Notes: generated from the letters alone by a model not told the origin. A stretch of DNA of 64,000 nt from Hirundichthys speculiger (GCA_018398805.1 JAGFBZ010002542.1:310001-374000); one strand, 5' to 3'. Positions 21,979 through 33,582 are shown, numbered from the stretch's first letter. A program made the numbers and translations.

Positions 21979-24535
21979 CCACTCGATGGTGCCAACAGGA
22001 CCACGTCATCTGCAAACAGCAGAGACGAGATCCCGACACCACCGAACCGGAACCCTTCCGCTCCGTGGCTGTGCCTAGAAATTCTGTCCATAAACGTTAT
22101 GAACAGAACTGGTGACAAAGGGCAGCCCTGGCGGAGTCCAACTCCCACCAAAAACGAATCCGACTTACAACCGGCAATGCGGACCAAGCTCCCACTCCAC
22201 TTGTACAGGGACTGGACGGCCCGTAACAACGGGCCCAGCACCCCATACTCCTGGAGTACCCCCCACAGGACCCCCCGAGGGACACGGTCAAATGCCTTCT
22301 CCAAGTCCACAAAACACATGTGGACTGGTTGGGCAAATTCCCATGTTCCCTCCAGGACCCTAGTGAGGGTATAGAGCTGGTCCAGTGTTCCACGACCAGG
22401 ACAGAACCCGCATTGTTCCTCCTGAATCCGGGATTCGACAATCGATCGAACTCTCTTCTCCAGCACCCCTGCATAGACCTTACCAGGGAGGCTGAGGAGT
22501 GTGATTCCCCGGTAATTGGAACACACCCTCCGGTCCCCCTTCTTAAAAAGGGGAACCACCACCCCGGTCTGCCAATCCAGAGGTACTGCCCCCGATTTCC
22601 ATGCGATGTTGCAGAGACGTGTCAACCAAGACAATCCTACAACATCCAGAGCCTTTAGGAAATCAGGGCGGATCTCGTCCACCCCCGGAGCCCGGCCACT
22701 GTGCAGCTTCTTAACTACCTCAGCGACCTCGGCTCCGGTAATGAACGAGTCCACCCCCAAATCCACAGGCTCAGCATCCTCAACGAAAGACATGTTGGTG
22801 GGATTGAGAAGGTCCTCGAAGTATTCCTTCCACCGCCGAACGACATCTCCGGTCGAGGTCAGCAGCACCCCATCCCCACTATACACAGTGTTGGTGAAGC
22901 ACTGCTTTCCCCGCCTGAGCCTGCGACGGTTTGCCAGAATCTCCGAGGAGCCGATCGAAAGTCTTTTTCCATGGCCTCACCGAACTCCTCCCACACCCGA
23001 GTTTTTGCCTCGGAGACCACCGAAGCCGCCGCCCGCTTGGCCTGCCGATACCTGTCTGCTGATTCCAGAGTCCCACAAGCTAACCAAGCCCGGTAGGACT
23101 CCTTCTTCAGTCTGACGGCCTCTCTCACCCGAGGTGTCCACCACCGAGTTCGAGGATTGCCGCCACGACAGGCACCGACGACCTTATGGCCACAGCTCCG
23201 GTCAGCCGCTTCAGCAATGGAGGCGCGGAACATGGCCCATTCAGACTCAATGTCCCCCGCCTCCCCCGGGATGTGGTTGAAGCTCTGCCGGAGGTGTGAG
23301 TTGAAGATCTTTCTGACAGGTTCCTCTGCCAGACGTTCCCAGCAAACCCTCACTACACGTTTGGGCCTGCCAGGTCTGACCGGCATTCTCCCCCGCCATC
23401 TGATCCAACCCACCACCAGGTAGTGATCAGTTGACAGCTCAGCTCCTCTCTTCACCCGAGTGTCCAAAACATACGGCCTAAGATCAGATGATACGACTAT
23501 AAAGTCGATCATCGATCTCCGGCCAAGAGTGTCCTGATGTCATGTGCATTTATGGACACTCTTATGTTTGAACATGGTGTTCGTTATGGACAAACTGTGA
23601 CAAGCACAGAAGTCCAACAACAGAACACCACTCTGGTTCAGATTAGAGAGGCCGTTACTCTCAATCACGCCCCTCCAGATACCACTGTCGTTGCCAACAT
23701 GAGCGTTGAAGTCCCCCAGCAGAATAAAGGAGTCCCCATTAGGGGCGCTTTCCAGCACCCCCGCCAAGGACCCCAAGAAGGCTGGGTACTCCGAACTGTC
23801 ATTTGGCGCATAAGCGCAAATGACAGTCAGAGCCCGTTCCCCGACCCGAAGGCGCAGGGAAGCTACCCTCTCATCCACTGGGGAAAACCCCAACGTACAG
23901 GCTCCAAGCTGGGGGGCTAAAAGCAAGCCCACACCAGCCCGTCGCCTCTCACCCTGAGCAACTCCAGAGTAGAATAAGGTCCAGCCTCTCTCGAGAAGAT
24001 TGGTTCCAGAGCCCAGGCTGCGCGTCGAGGTGAGCCCGACTATATCTAGTCGGTACCTCTCAACCTCACGCACAAGCTCAGGCTCCTTCCCTGCCAGAGA
24101 GGTAACGTTCCATGTCCCAGTAACCAGTTTCGTCAGCCGAGGGTCGGCACGCCAAGGCCCACGCTTTCGGCTGCCACCCATACCACAAAGCACCCGACTC
24201 CTATGACCCTCCCTGCGGGTGGTGGGCCCACGGGGAGGCGAACCCATGTAGCTCCTTCGGGCTGAGCCCGGCCGGGCCCCATGGGTGAAGGCCCGGCCAC
24301 CAGGCGCTCCCGAACGAGCCCCTCCCCCAGGCCTGGCTCCAGGGTAGGGCCCCGGTGACCCTGATCCGGGCGAGGGACATCGAGCTCTTGATATTGTCTT
24401 GTTCATAAGAGTCGTATGAATCGCGCTTGGTCTGGCCCGTCCCCCAGGACCAGTTTGCCTTGGGTGACCCTACCAGGGGCAAATGCCCCCGACAACATAG
24501 CTCCTGGGATCATTCGGGCACACAAAATCATTCTG
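21979..24535 (-). pseudogene. APE-type fish LINE, 5' part: endonuclease and reverse transcriptase
   Basis: The 5' UTR starts near 24535. The endonuclease frame (24406-23540) has [20 protein letters not shown] near its start, '[15 protein letters not shown]' (catalytic GDFNAH) and 'STDHYLVVGWIRWR' in the next frame (23512-22859), the S-DH motif that closes the APE fold. The RT frame (22886-21979) has 'VVVPLFKKGDRRVCSNYRGI', 'CGFCPGRGTLDQLYTLTRVL', 'FVDLEKAFDRVPRGVLWGVL', 'GLRQGCPLSPVLFITFMDRI' and the catalytic 'LLFADDVVLLAPSS', where it stops. The junction with the inverted 3' segment is at about 21978. At least two frameshifts split the ORF. Confidence 0.9.
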
Positions 24536-24604
24536 GCCTAGATACATTTGATATTATAACAGATGCTATACAAATAAAATTGAATTGAAAATTGAATTGA
24601 ATTA

Positions 24605-25086
24605 TCTGTACTGTGAAAAATAAATAAATGAAACATTCTCTGTTACTGTCACACTTAATTACAACATGAAAGGACAGCACAATACTTTATCACAGTCCCA
24701 GTGCCATTAGTCACTCATGACAACATCTATTTACACAATTATTCATACTAAGTAATCAATTCTTTATAAATAAAACAGGATGTTACAATAAATGAGATTC
24801 CTTGCATCATTAAGGTATGCACGTGTCTGGAACTCCACAAGTACCATGCTGCAACAATCAACTGCTAACTAATGGATCAGATCTTCCGAAGTTGTTAACC
24901 AAAAGCTGATGAGTCATGATGCTGAAGAATCCATAGAAGAGGTAAATTTCAACTACAATCCCAACAACCTACATCTGCACAATTCTAGCCCTACTTTTGT
25001 GCCATTACAATGCCCGGAGAGCCCTTCTCCAGGCATTGTCATGATGGCACAAATGCATGGCTCAATCCATAAAACCTACTCATCAT
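24605..25086. other. pth2r intron, nothing recognised
   Basis: AT-rich intron with no coding signal and no repeat family that I can name. Confidence 0.5.
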
Positions 25087-25784
25087 AGGGGAGAATGGGG
25101 TATTGTGAGACACTGGGTAATGTGAGACACCCCCTGTATCTAAGCAACAGGATGCAGCCTGTGGTCATTTGAGCGGCTGATTATCAAGGCTCATCCTTTT
25201 CACCGTGGCCAGGAAGAGCCTGATTCCGCTGTGTTGTGGTAAGTAAATTTTTTGGATTTCACCATAATTACATCTGGTGCTAGAAGTAATTGATTCAAGC
25301 GGACAAACTCATATCCTGTATATTGTCGAACTATCGCCTTTTAAAATGATGCGGTGCTGCGAGCCAAAGATTGGCCTGAATTCTGCAGAGAAGTTGTTTT
25401 GATAAAAAAGTGGTGGAGGGTTAAAGTGAGACAATTGCCATGGGGAAAAGTAGGACAAAAAATAAGCTTTGTTTTTTGTGTCTTAAACAGTATGAAAATC
25501 CATCATGCCAAGGAAATACAACAGGAAGACAACCTGGGGCTGAACCTCCATTGAACAGATGGAAAGTGTAGCCACTGAAGTCATGGAGAAATAAAGGCCC
25601 TTAAGATGTGTTTCAAAGGAGCGAAATATTGACAAGTCAAGCCTCCTTAGATTTATAAAAAAGAAGCAGCTGGGCCTGGACTGTGGTACTGTGGGCTGGG
25701 ACTCTTAGCCATGGCAAAGAGAATTTTCACAGATGAGATGGACAAGGAACTCGCCAAACACCTGAAAGAACTTGCTGAACAGTC

Positions 25785-27814
25785 TGTAGGATCCCTCTTC
25801 GGATTTTATTTTATTAATTGAAGCCTCTGCAGTTGTGAAACCTTTCACCTGGTACCAACCAGCACCATATCTATAAAACTCAAGAATGTCCAGGTTGCCA
25901 TGGCAAACTCTTGTCCAGGACCACATCTGGGAACCATAAAACCAACATTACCATGGTAACTAATCCAAGAATCACTTAAAATGAAGATATATCTCTTGAG
26001 ATGACAGTTGCAATGCAAGCACCAGCACAAAAGAGTCATAAAACTCTGTGTGCTGCAGGAGGAGGGCACCCCGGAAACCCCCATCTCTCGTCTTCTGAAC
26101 AGACGATAAAAAGTTTATATAAACAATTTTCTTACAGGACAAAACTACTGATTTCCGTAAAACTGTCATAACTGAGGAGAATATAACATTCAAGAACACC
26201 TGAAAGGAAAGACTGTGAAGTGGAGTGAAATGATTTTCTGTTTTAGATTCATACATTATAACCAAGCTCTCTCTTCCACAAGGACAGTTTGCTGAATGAA
26301 AGGTTAAAGTGTTATCGTGTGACATGACTGTGATATTTGTGTTTGTGATGTTTTGTTAACACCCTGATAACTAAGTAACTGCTTAAATGTTGTTTAAACT
26401 TGTGGACTACAGAAGATCAAAAACTTCATCTCCCAGAATGCAATGCTCCGGATTCCGGCGGGAAATTCCCCATCTTCTGATTGGACGAAGCCCATCTACC
26501 AAACCCCGTATTTGCATAAACGCTCATGAATAATCATGGTTATTTTTGTCCACTCTCTTGACTCTTGTTCTTGCTCTCTTGACTCTCCACTATTCACTTA
26601 CTTCTCTTGCACTCTTGCTTTCTTACTCTCTTGCCTTCTTAAATTCCTTCTCCTTTCTTTTGAAACTTTTATTTTTATTTTCTTTGAAACTTTGGTGGCG
26701 TGGATAAAGACTCTGAAATCATCTTGGTTGCTTAATCTTATTTTTCTTAAGTTGTTTATTTTGCTCCTGCACCCCTTTTTCCAGCCCTCATTTTTACAGA
26801 AGCTTGATAGTCGTGCGGCATTGACCTTTTTTATAAAACAATCGCTGAATGGTCTCAACTAACGAAGTTAGTTGTAAGTTTTAATAACTTTTGTAAACTT
26901 TTGCGTGCTGCTGCAGTGTTCAAACGCTAGACGTGCGACACCCGAGAGCCCACGCCTGGAACTTTTGTCAAATCCCCAGAGTTTTTGCATTAGTTTAACA
27001 AATTTTGATTTTTGTTGCCCGTCTTTTCTTTTGGGGCTCACGTCAACTTTGACGTGCCAAATCGAACTGATCCCTGCCGACCAGAGTCGCCACAGGGACA
27101 CCAGTCATCTCAGCCTGCCGGTCGGATTCTGAGAACCGACCCACGAAAGAAAGCGGTACGACCCGCCGAGTCACGCGCTACGTCCGGAGACTTCCAGAGA
27201 GACATCGGCTGAACACGATTCCCGGAGAAAGCCACTGCGAACTGTGCCAAACCGATGCGCTGACGACAGTAAGCCGCCAGACTCGCCCAGGGTAAGGCTG
27301 ACAGAGAATAAGATTTGGTGTCTCCCAGTGTTGACGGTTCCGACCGGTCCGTGCGTCACGGACCACGTCCGGACCACACTTCCCCATTATTCGGCAGCTA
27401 ATTAGTTCGAGAATTGCCCCTCTTTATTAATTTGTTCACTTTGATAACAGATTAGCTGTTAGCAACCCGTGCGTACCCGCCATCTTTCTTATTATGATTC
27501 TTTCCTTCCTTTCCTCTATCGTCATTTCCTGTCATGCGCTATAGCCAAATATGAAGAATTCGCGATGTTGATGTGCCTGTTTATATATATATATGAATGT
27601 CTTATATGTTTTGTGTTCTTGTCTCTGTCTAAATAAATGTTGTACAACGTATTAGCGACTCTGATGATTGATTTTCCACGGCCAATCCAACTCGTCAAGA
27701 ACCCACTACAAATTGTGACTCATTTGTTCTTTAAGTTTTCCGTCTTTTTACCAAAAGCCGGTGGCACCCCAAGGATTATTAAAATATTAATAAAGTCACA
27801 CGAGTCCCCCTACA
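25785..27814 (+). mobile_element. 2.03-kb solo LTR with 4-bp TSD
   Basis: It begins TGTAGGATCC and ends GTCCCCCTACA, giving TGTAG/CTACA inverted tips. The flanks are agtc at 25781-25784 and 27815-27818. No second copy of the start sequence occurs inside, and no gag, pol or env frames are present, so it is one LTR and not an LTR pair. AATAAA occurs at about 27631. Promoter-type motifs cluster at 26423-26517. The orientation is set from those signals. The length is large for a Ty3 or Copia LTR. The superfamily is not identified. Confidence 0.8.
26423..26517 (+). promoter_or_regulatory. enhancer/promoter motif cluster in the solo LTR
   Basis: Within 95 bp: 'acttcatctcccagaatgca' resembles the ZNF143/STAF site (ACTACAATTCCCAGAATGC). 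GGGAAATTCCCC (26460-26471) is a palindromic NF-kB site. ATTGG (26480-26484) is an inverted CCAAT box. ATTTGCAT (26510-26517) is an exact octamer (OCT) site. Such a set is typical of a U3 region. Motif matching is by eye, and activity is inference. Confidence 0.5.
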
Positions 27815-28159
27815 AGTCCTATGGGCTCTCTCTAGCTAATTGCCGCACAATGGCCTTTGAGTATGCAGACAAGAACCATGTCCCCAATTGGAAGCAGATA
27901 ACTCTTGCAGTAGGCAGCATATAGAGATTTAGAGCCAGCAGTTTAACATCTGGCCTGCAGAGGTGCTCCTTCGAAGTCACATGTCTAGGATTGCATCATC
28001 TCTCATTAAAAGGCACTGCAGCATTTCTATCTCACTTTTTCTCATTTGTCTGGAGTCTTAAGTCCACCTGTATCATCTGAAATCCATGTAGAACGATGGA
28101 GTCAAGAACATGTTGAAAAACACAATACTCCTGCTGTACACTATTGGTGCTACAATCTG

Positions 28160-28600
28160 ACACCATTTGGACCTGCAGCCTTGTTCCTGTTTAGTCTCTT
28201 CAGCTGCTTCTTTACATGATTGCAGGAGACAGAGTCCTGAAAGCCTGTGTGGACCAGCTATGTGGGACTCTACAGCACCTCTTCATCCTTGGCCTGAGCC
28301 AGTGCTGTGGAAGACTTCCTACCTTGTTTCAATAACAAAGAACAGCATCCACCTGCTCTTAGTGACTATAGACCAGTTGCCCTGACATCATTCATCATGT
28401 AAAGCCTGAAAAATACTTTATTGGTCCACCAGAGTCAGCAAACAAGCACCCACTGCACTTTGCTTAATGTTGTGGAATTGGAGTTGAAGATGCCATCATA
28501 TCCTCATTTTGTCCATACCCTCGTGCTAAATCGGTACTTTCCAAATCAGCGGGAGTTTGCACAGTTGCTTCAAAACCAGGAGTTTATATTACACGTAAAA
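28160..28600 (+). pseudogene. LINE reverse-transcriptase fragment (Rex1-like)
   Basis: Broken frames include 'DRVLKACVDQLCGTLQHLF', a 'SCPDIIHHVK'-type run matching the 'DYRPVALTS.IMK' block, and 'GVEDAIISSF', matching the 'G.EDAI..LLH' block of Rex1-type RT. The order is right for the N-terminal part of the RT domain. Many stops and deletions. Confidence 0.55.
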
Positions 28601-28609
28601 GCCTCAAAT

Positions 28610-29424
28610 GCAGTGGTACCAACTGGTTTCGACTGATTCTGCCACCCAGTGGATACCATTTTTACGCTTTCCCCTGTTGAACTGAATTGAATTCAATTCT
28701 GAAGAAGCAAAAGCGTGTCAATCTGACATTCAATTTGTGGAGTGAGGCAGGATGCAAGAACAACTGACAAAGTAAGAGAAATTTAGAATCCAAATGAATC
28801 TAACATGCAAGTCTTTGAGCTGTTGGCAGAAACTAGAGTACCAGGAGAAAATCCAAATAGACACTTGGGAGAACATATTAAGTGCACAGACGAAGGCCCC
28901 AACAGAGATTTGATTATATTAGTCCTGTTATATAAATACTGGCTCCAATTAGCATCTGCAGGAGACGTTTCCACTTGCTGCTTGATGGAAACATAATTAC
29001 CCAAACATGCACAGATGACTCAAGTCAGAGGGGGTTTTTCAACAACTGTGCAATTTTTAAGAAGTTTAGTCATTAATTCAAGCAATTTTTTTAGACTGGC
29101 CCTCACAGCAAGACAGCGCAAGAGCAAGATTCTTACTTCATCGATTCCTTAATTAATCTTTTTACAGCAGGCTCCAATACTAAAGTATTTCTCAGCCTCA
29201 GGAAAAAAATCTGCACTTTAGAAAATATTAGAAAAATCTGAGAGAAACTCACTGATTTTCATTATCTGCATTTGTTGCACTTGATACCATGAAGCAGATT
29301 TAATTTTGAACATGAGTAGTATATATAAAGATGAGAAAAAGTGCCTGCTGACAATGAATTTTTCCTACGACACGAAAATCTGATTTTTTTTTTTTGTGTC
29401 CCTGCATAAGGCTGAATTTTTAAA
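28610..29424. other. pth2r intron, nothing recognised
   Basis: AT-rich intron apart from an 'aattgaattcaattc' run near 28683 that may be another retroposon tail. Confidence 0.4.
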
Positions 29425-30690
29425 CTTATGCTGCCTGGCCAAAAACAAAAAAGCCACCACCAAAAAAGAAAAAAAAGGTCATTCAACGGACCGGCTTTAG
29501 CTTTGATTACTTCACGCATTTGCTGTGGCATTGTTTCAATAAGCTTCTGCAATGTCACAAGATTTATTTATATCCAGTGTTGCATTATTTTTTCACCAAG
29601 ATCTTGCATTGATGATGATGGTAGAGTCTGACTGCTGCACACAGCCTTCTCCAGCACATCCCAAAGATTCTCACGGGGTTCAGGTCTGGACTCAGTGGTG
29701 GCCAATCCATGTGTTAAAATGATGTCTCATGCTCCCTGAACCAGTCTTTCACAATATGAGCCCCATGTATCCTGGCATTGTCATCTTGGAATATACCTGT
29801 GCCATCAGGGAGGAAATAAACTGGTCATTCAGTATATTCAGGTAGTCAACTGACCTCATTCTTTGAGCACATACTGTTGCTGAACCTTGACCTAACCAAC
29901 TGCAGCAACCCCAGAACATAACACTGCCTCCACAGGGTTGAATAGTAGGCACTAGGCATGATGGGTGCATCACTTCATCTGCCTCTCTTCTTACCCTGAT
30001 GCACCCATCACTCTGGAACAGGGTCAATCTGGACTCATCAGACCACATGACCTTCTTCCATTGCTCCAGAGTCCCATCTTTATGCTCCCTAGCATATTGA
30101 AGCCCTTTTTTTCTTGTTAGCCTCACTGATTAGTGGTTTCCTTAAGGCTGCACAGCTGTTCAGTCCCAATACCTTGAGTTCCCTTCGCATTTTGCATGTG
30201 GAAATGCTCTTACTTTCACTATTAAACATAGCCCTGAGTTCTACTGTTGTTTTTCTTCAATTTGATCTCACCAAACATTTAAGTGATTACCAATCACAAT
30301 CATTGAGGATTTTTTTCCGGACACATTTCCTCCTCGAAGATGATGGGTCCCCACAATCCTTCTAGTTTTTAATAATGTGTTGAACAGTTCTAAACCCAAT
30401 TTTAGTCGTTTCTGCAATCTCCTCAGATATTTTCTCTGTTTGATGCATACCAATGATTTGACCCTTCTCAAACAGACTAACATGTTTTCCACGACCACGA
30501 GATGTCTTTGACATGGTTGTTTAGGAAATGAGAAGCAACTCATTGCACCAGTTGGGGTTAAATAACGTGTTGCCAGCTGAAAGATAATCACCCATGCAGT
30601 AATTATCCAATAGGAGGCTCGTACCTGTTTGCTTAGTTAAATCCAGGTGGCGATTTTTTATTTTTTATTTTTTTTGGCAAAGCAGTGTAT
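29425..30690 (-). mobile_element. Tc1-like transposon, nearly full length, inactive
   Basis: The terminal sequences are imperfect inverted repeats: 'tgctgcctggccaaaaaca' on the left, and on the right (complement) 'tacactgctttgccaaaaaa'. On the minus strand the protein begins MSKTSRGRGKHVSLFEKGQI (about 30513) with the paired-type helix-turn-helix. It hits a stop after 'TVQHIIKN'. It continues in 30126-29749 with 'WKKVMWSDESRLTLFQSDG' (first catalytic Asp, SDES) and 'GGSVMFWGCCSWLGQGSATV'. The remaining DDE residues are in broken frame. About 1.27 kb, the usual Tc1 size. Confidence 0.88.
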
Positions 30691-30782
30691 TTACACACTA
30701 TTGCATGTAGTCAGTGTACAACATATGTACATTTTATAGATGGAAATTTCATTTTGAACATAAATCCATCTATCTTCTATAG

Positions 30783-31151
30783 CAGCCATTCCCAAACTTC
30801 GGAATACCAAGGCCCAATTTGAAATGTGAAAAAATCTCAGCGGCCCACCCAAAACTTTAATTACAACTGTGATCAACATACAGGACAAGAAGCTATGTTC
30901 TGATATTAGTGTGAGGTGTCAACAAATAAGACGACACTTGTCATATTAAGTTAAGACGGCAGTAGAATAACACTTAACTGGTTTGTTTTATTACTTCTTA
31001 ATGTTTTTGTTAAATTGTCTTATAATTATTTTTACAGTAATTAAAAACATATTTAAAAAAGATAGAGGATTTAAAACATATTTGTTTAATTTTAATGACC
31101 TCTCACGGCCCACCTGCAGTACCACAACGGCCCACACTTTGAGAATGACTG
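30783..31151. mobile_element. non-autonomous hAT element (MITE), family 1 copy B
   Basis: A perfect 8-bp duplication, ttctatag, flanks it (30775-30782 and 31152-31159). The ends are CAGCCATTCCCAAACTTCG and, as complement, CAGTCATTCTCAAAGTGTG. It is 369 bp and collinear with copy A (4416-4801) in reverse orientation, with a short gap near one end where copy A has an extra GC-rich 'ctgcggccccctggtggg'. No ORF. Confidence 0.95.
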
Positions 31152-31353
31152 TTCTATAGCCTCTTTTTCTTATCTGCACTGCAAGGGGGATGGAGTTTCT
31201 CCCACTCACCATTGACTAAAAGACATTTTAAACATCATATCTGCATAATGTTTCTCAGTAGTTAAGAAGTGAAAATCCACTGAGTATTTATAATTACTTT
31301 TTTCTCTAGTGTCTTTGTACTCATTTGTCCTGTTGCTTTGTTATAAAAATAAC

Positions 31354-31801
31354 TGTTATGGCCTGGTTGGCCATAGCAGCCCTGTGTGTGTCTGTGTCTG
31401 TCAAGTTGGCGTCTCTCCCTGTCTTTAGTGGTTCCTGTTTTACTTTGAAGGTCTGTCGTGTCTCTATTGTTTTCTGCTTTGCTTCCTTCCTCTCATTACC
31501 ACTGATTCCCTGCACCTGCCTCTCGTTTGTTCCTCTGTGTATTTAAGTCCTGTCATTTCCTCTGTTCTCTGTGGGTCCATCGTCGTGAGTATGTGTTTGC
31601 ACACCTATATGTTTTTCCTCTCCTGTCTCTTGGATTATGATTAGTTATGTTTTTGCATTTAGATTTGATTGGATTTTTCTGTTTTTGACCATTTTGGACT
31701 TTTTGTGTTTTTTGATTACTTGGACATTTCTTTCGTAATAAACCTGTGCTTTATTGAGATCTCCTGCGCTTTGGTCCTTTTTAGTAGCTTCAGACATGAC
31801 A
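31354..31801 (+). mobile_element. solo LTR of family A with 5-bp TSD
   Basis: It begins TGTTATGG and ends ACATGACA, flanked by ataac at 31349-31353 and 31802-31806. A TATA-like 'tatttaag' lies near 31540 and an AATAAA near 31738. There is no internal region or second LTR. It is related to the LTR at 11723. A 5-bp duplication is usual for Ty3/Gypsy and Copia LTR elements. Confidence 0.85.
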
Positions 31802-32119
31802 ATAACCCTGACATCATAAGTGTAGTGAACCATCACTGAGGCTTTGGTCATCTAAGGAAGAAAAAAAAAAAAAGCACCCACTGTCAATCCTTAGATTTTA
31901 TCTATCACAACATAGAAAAATCTGGTCCTTGGACTGGGCAAATAAAACCTCAACTGACATATAACGCTGAGTTGTGGTTTTTCAAAAAGACTGAACCAAA
32001 ATGAATACAACTAAGTATCTTACTAACTATGATTCTGCTTGTAAAACCACCTTTACTGTTTTCTTTATGATGTCATTAGTCCCATATAGTTGTGGATAAA
32101 TGTTTGTCTTTTTTTTTTT

Positions 32120-32420
32120 TTAACAACATTGCTACACTTCACTGAGGTTTACTACAACTGATTTATGTGCAACTCTCTTAAGGTCATACCACAGCATTTC
32201 AGTCAGGTTAAGGCCCGCAATACAACTAGATCTGCCGGTCTGTTTGAGATCATGGTCCTGTTACACAATCAAATTTCAGTCAAGCTTCTGTTGTCACACA
32301 GATGGTCTCATGTTTGACTTTGATACACAGAGTAGTTCATGGTTGAATCAGTGGCAGTAAGATGCCAGTTGCTGTGGCTGATTCAGAGATTCAGGGTCTT
32401 TTTTGCCATGTGCGCAGAGA
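32120..32420 (-). mobile_element. old Tc1-like relic
   Basis: On the minus strand 'cttaacctgactgaaatgct' and 'gtggtatgaccttaagaga' match the 'DLN.IE.LW..LK' block near the end of Tc1 transposases. Terminal repeats are not recognisable. Confidence 0.5.
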
Positions 32421-32997
32421 AACTGCAGTGTCACACTAGACCGTCTGCTGACAATGTTAAATTTTGGACTTGAAAAGCTAAATATATTTGATTTAAACAT
32501 GAAACAGTTAACATTTATTATACTACATTTAATTAAAAAAAACTATAGAAACAAATAAGTAAATATAAATGTTTATACTTAATATAAACAAGTTGTGTCC
32601 AGTGCAGAAACAGAGATAAAGTTCACTGAGGATCTGGCCCTGAGATGTGAACTTAAAATTTACTGTAGTGCATGAGAGTCTGTTTTCATCTAATCTAAAC
32701 AGATGAACACAGACAAAGTGCCATGTGCATTCACAAGACAAAGGACATGTGGAAAGAAGATATTGGTCAGTCTTTTTGTTCTAGACTTCAAACTTCTGTG
32801 CCATCTGTCTAAGGGCAGCGCTCTGTTGGGGTGTGGTGTCCCTGATTATGTTGTGTGCCTTTCTGATGATCCTGGTATGATAAATGTGCTGGAGTGAAGC
32901 CATTCGTCTGATGCACAGTGGTGTTTTAGTCACACATTCCAGGGCATTTCTTTCTTGAGAAATGCAGCTGCCATACCACACTGAAATTGGAACTAGT

Positions 32998-33390
32998 TGT
33001 GACAACTCCTCCACCTGTACACCAGGTGGTGGTGTTGGATGTTTTTGGTTTCTGCTGTTACAGGTGGAGAGTCGTCAGTAGACACACCTGGGCTCAGTGG
33101 TTCTCCCTCCATTAAGAAGGCCATTTCCAGACTGTTGCAGGAGGGCTGTGATGAGGGCTGCTCTGGGGAGCTGGTCCTCGTCATCACGCTGTGATTACTG
33201 CTGGCGTCTGAGGCTCTGCTGATGGGCTGTGGGCCCAGTTGAGCGGACTATGGCTGGCAGAGCATTTGGCTGGGTTTTCTTGTCTGTGTTGTGGTGATGT
33301 TACTGTTTTACAATAAATATATATATTGGTACCGACTGTCTTGTGCTGCCTCCCTCACTCTTGTCATGGCCTTCGAGCCGGGTTGTGACA
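32998..33390 (+). mobile_element. solo LTR of family B with 4-bp TSD
   Basis: It starts TGTGACAACTCCTCC and ends GCCGGGTTGTGACA, flanked by tagt at 32994-32997 and 33391-33394. AATAAA lies near 33312. It is 393 bp and related to the reverse-oriented copy at 12143-12562. No internal genes, so it is the product of LTR-LTR recombination. Confidence 0.85.
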
Positions 33391-33527
33391 TAGTGAAGAC
33401 ACACAAACTAAGTATGACTTAGAATTGCTCTTGAAAATATGTTGTGTACTGTGTGTCCAGGTGAAATTGATAAGGAATTTGAAGGTTTCTACACTCTCAG
33501 CCTCTGTCACACCAATGCACAGAAGTG

Positions 33528-33582
33528 TTGTAGGGTGTGTGTGTGTGCGCGTGCGCCTTGTGTGCGTGACTGTGTGTGTCAG
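33528..33582. repeat. (GT)n-rich microsatellite
   Basis: Interrupted GT/GC dinucleotide run ('gtgtgtgtgtgtgcgcgtgc' and 'gtgactgtgtgtgtc'). Confidence 0.8.

Larger units (their letters stand above)
20935..24604 (+). mobile_element. SINE-like TTGAATTG repeat split by hAT/LINE insertions
   Basis: 20935-21175 carries 'gccttcggcaggaaggtcc', 'gagccaggtcctgctcaag' and 'gggggtcatgatctgggtc'. The matching 3' end, 'gatgctatacaaataaaat' plus ttgaattg repeats, appears only at 24545-24604. The copy at 6953-7420 shows the two pieces are normally contiguous. So about 3.4 kb of foreign DNA was inserted into one repeat copy. No clear duplication could be read at the junctions. Confidence 0.75.
25087..27930 (+). 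mobile_element. pogo/Tigger-like transposon, copy 2, split by a solo LTR
   Basis: It starts 'ggggtattgtgagacactg' like copy 1 and keeps the same order: 'ccaaagattggcctgaattctg'-type words, then 'atgccaaggaaatacaacag' (start of the transposase frame, 25505). The coding region runs to 'cttgctgaacagtct' (25784), is interrupted by an LTR, and resumes at 27819 with 'ctatgggctctctctagct', encoding SYGLSLANCRTMAFEYADK. It ends near 27930, before the catalytic domain. An early stop (25592) and an indel near 25665 disable it. Confidence 0.8.

Noticed and set aside
21335..24535. Twin-priming inversion of the LINE
   Set aside because: The geometry is wrong: the 3' coding end touches the internal breakpoint instead of being at the outside next to a tail.
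25785..27814. A complete LTR retrotransposon
   Set aside because: No second LTR start, no primer site and no gag or pol frames; a solo LTR explains it.
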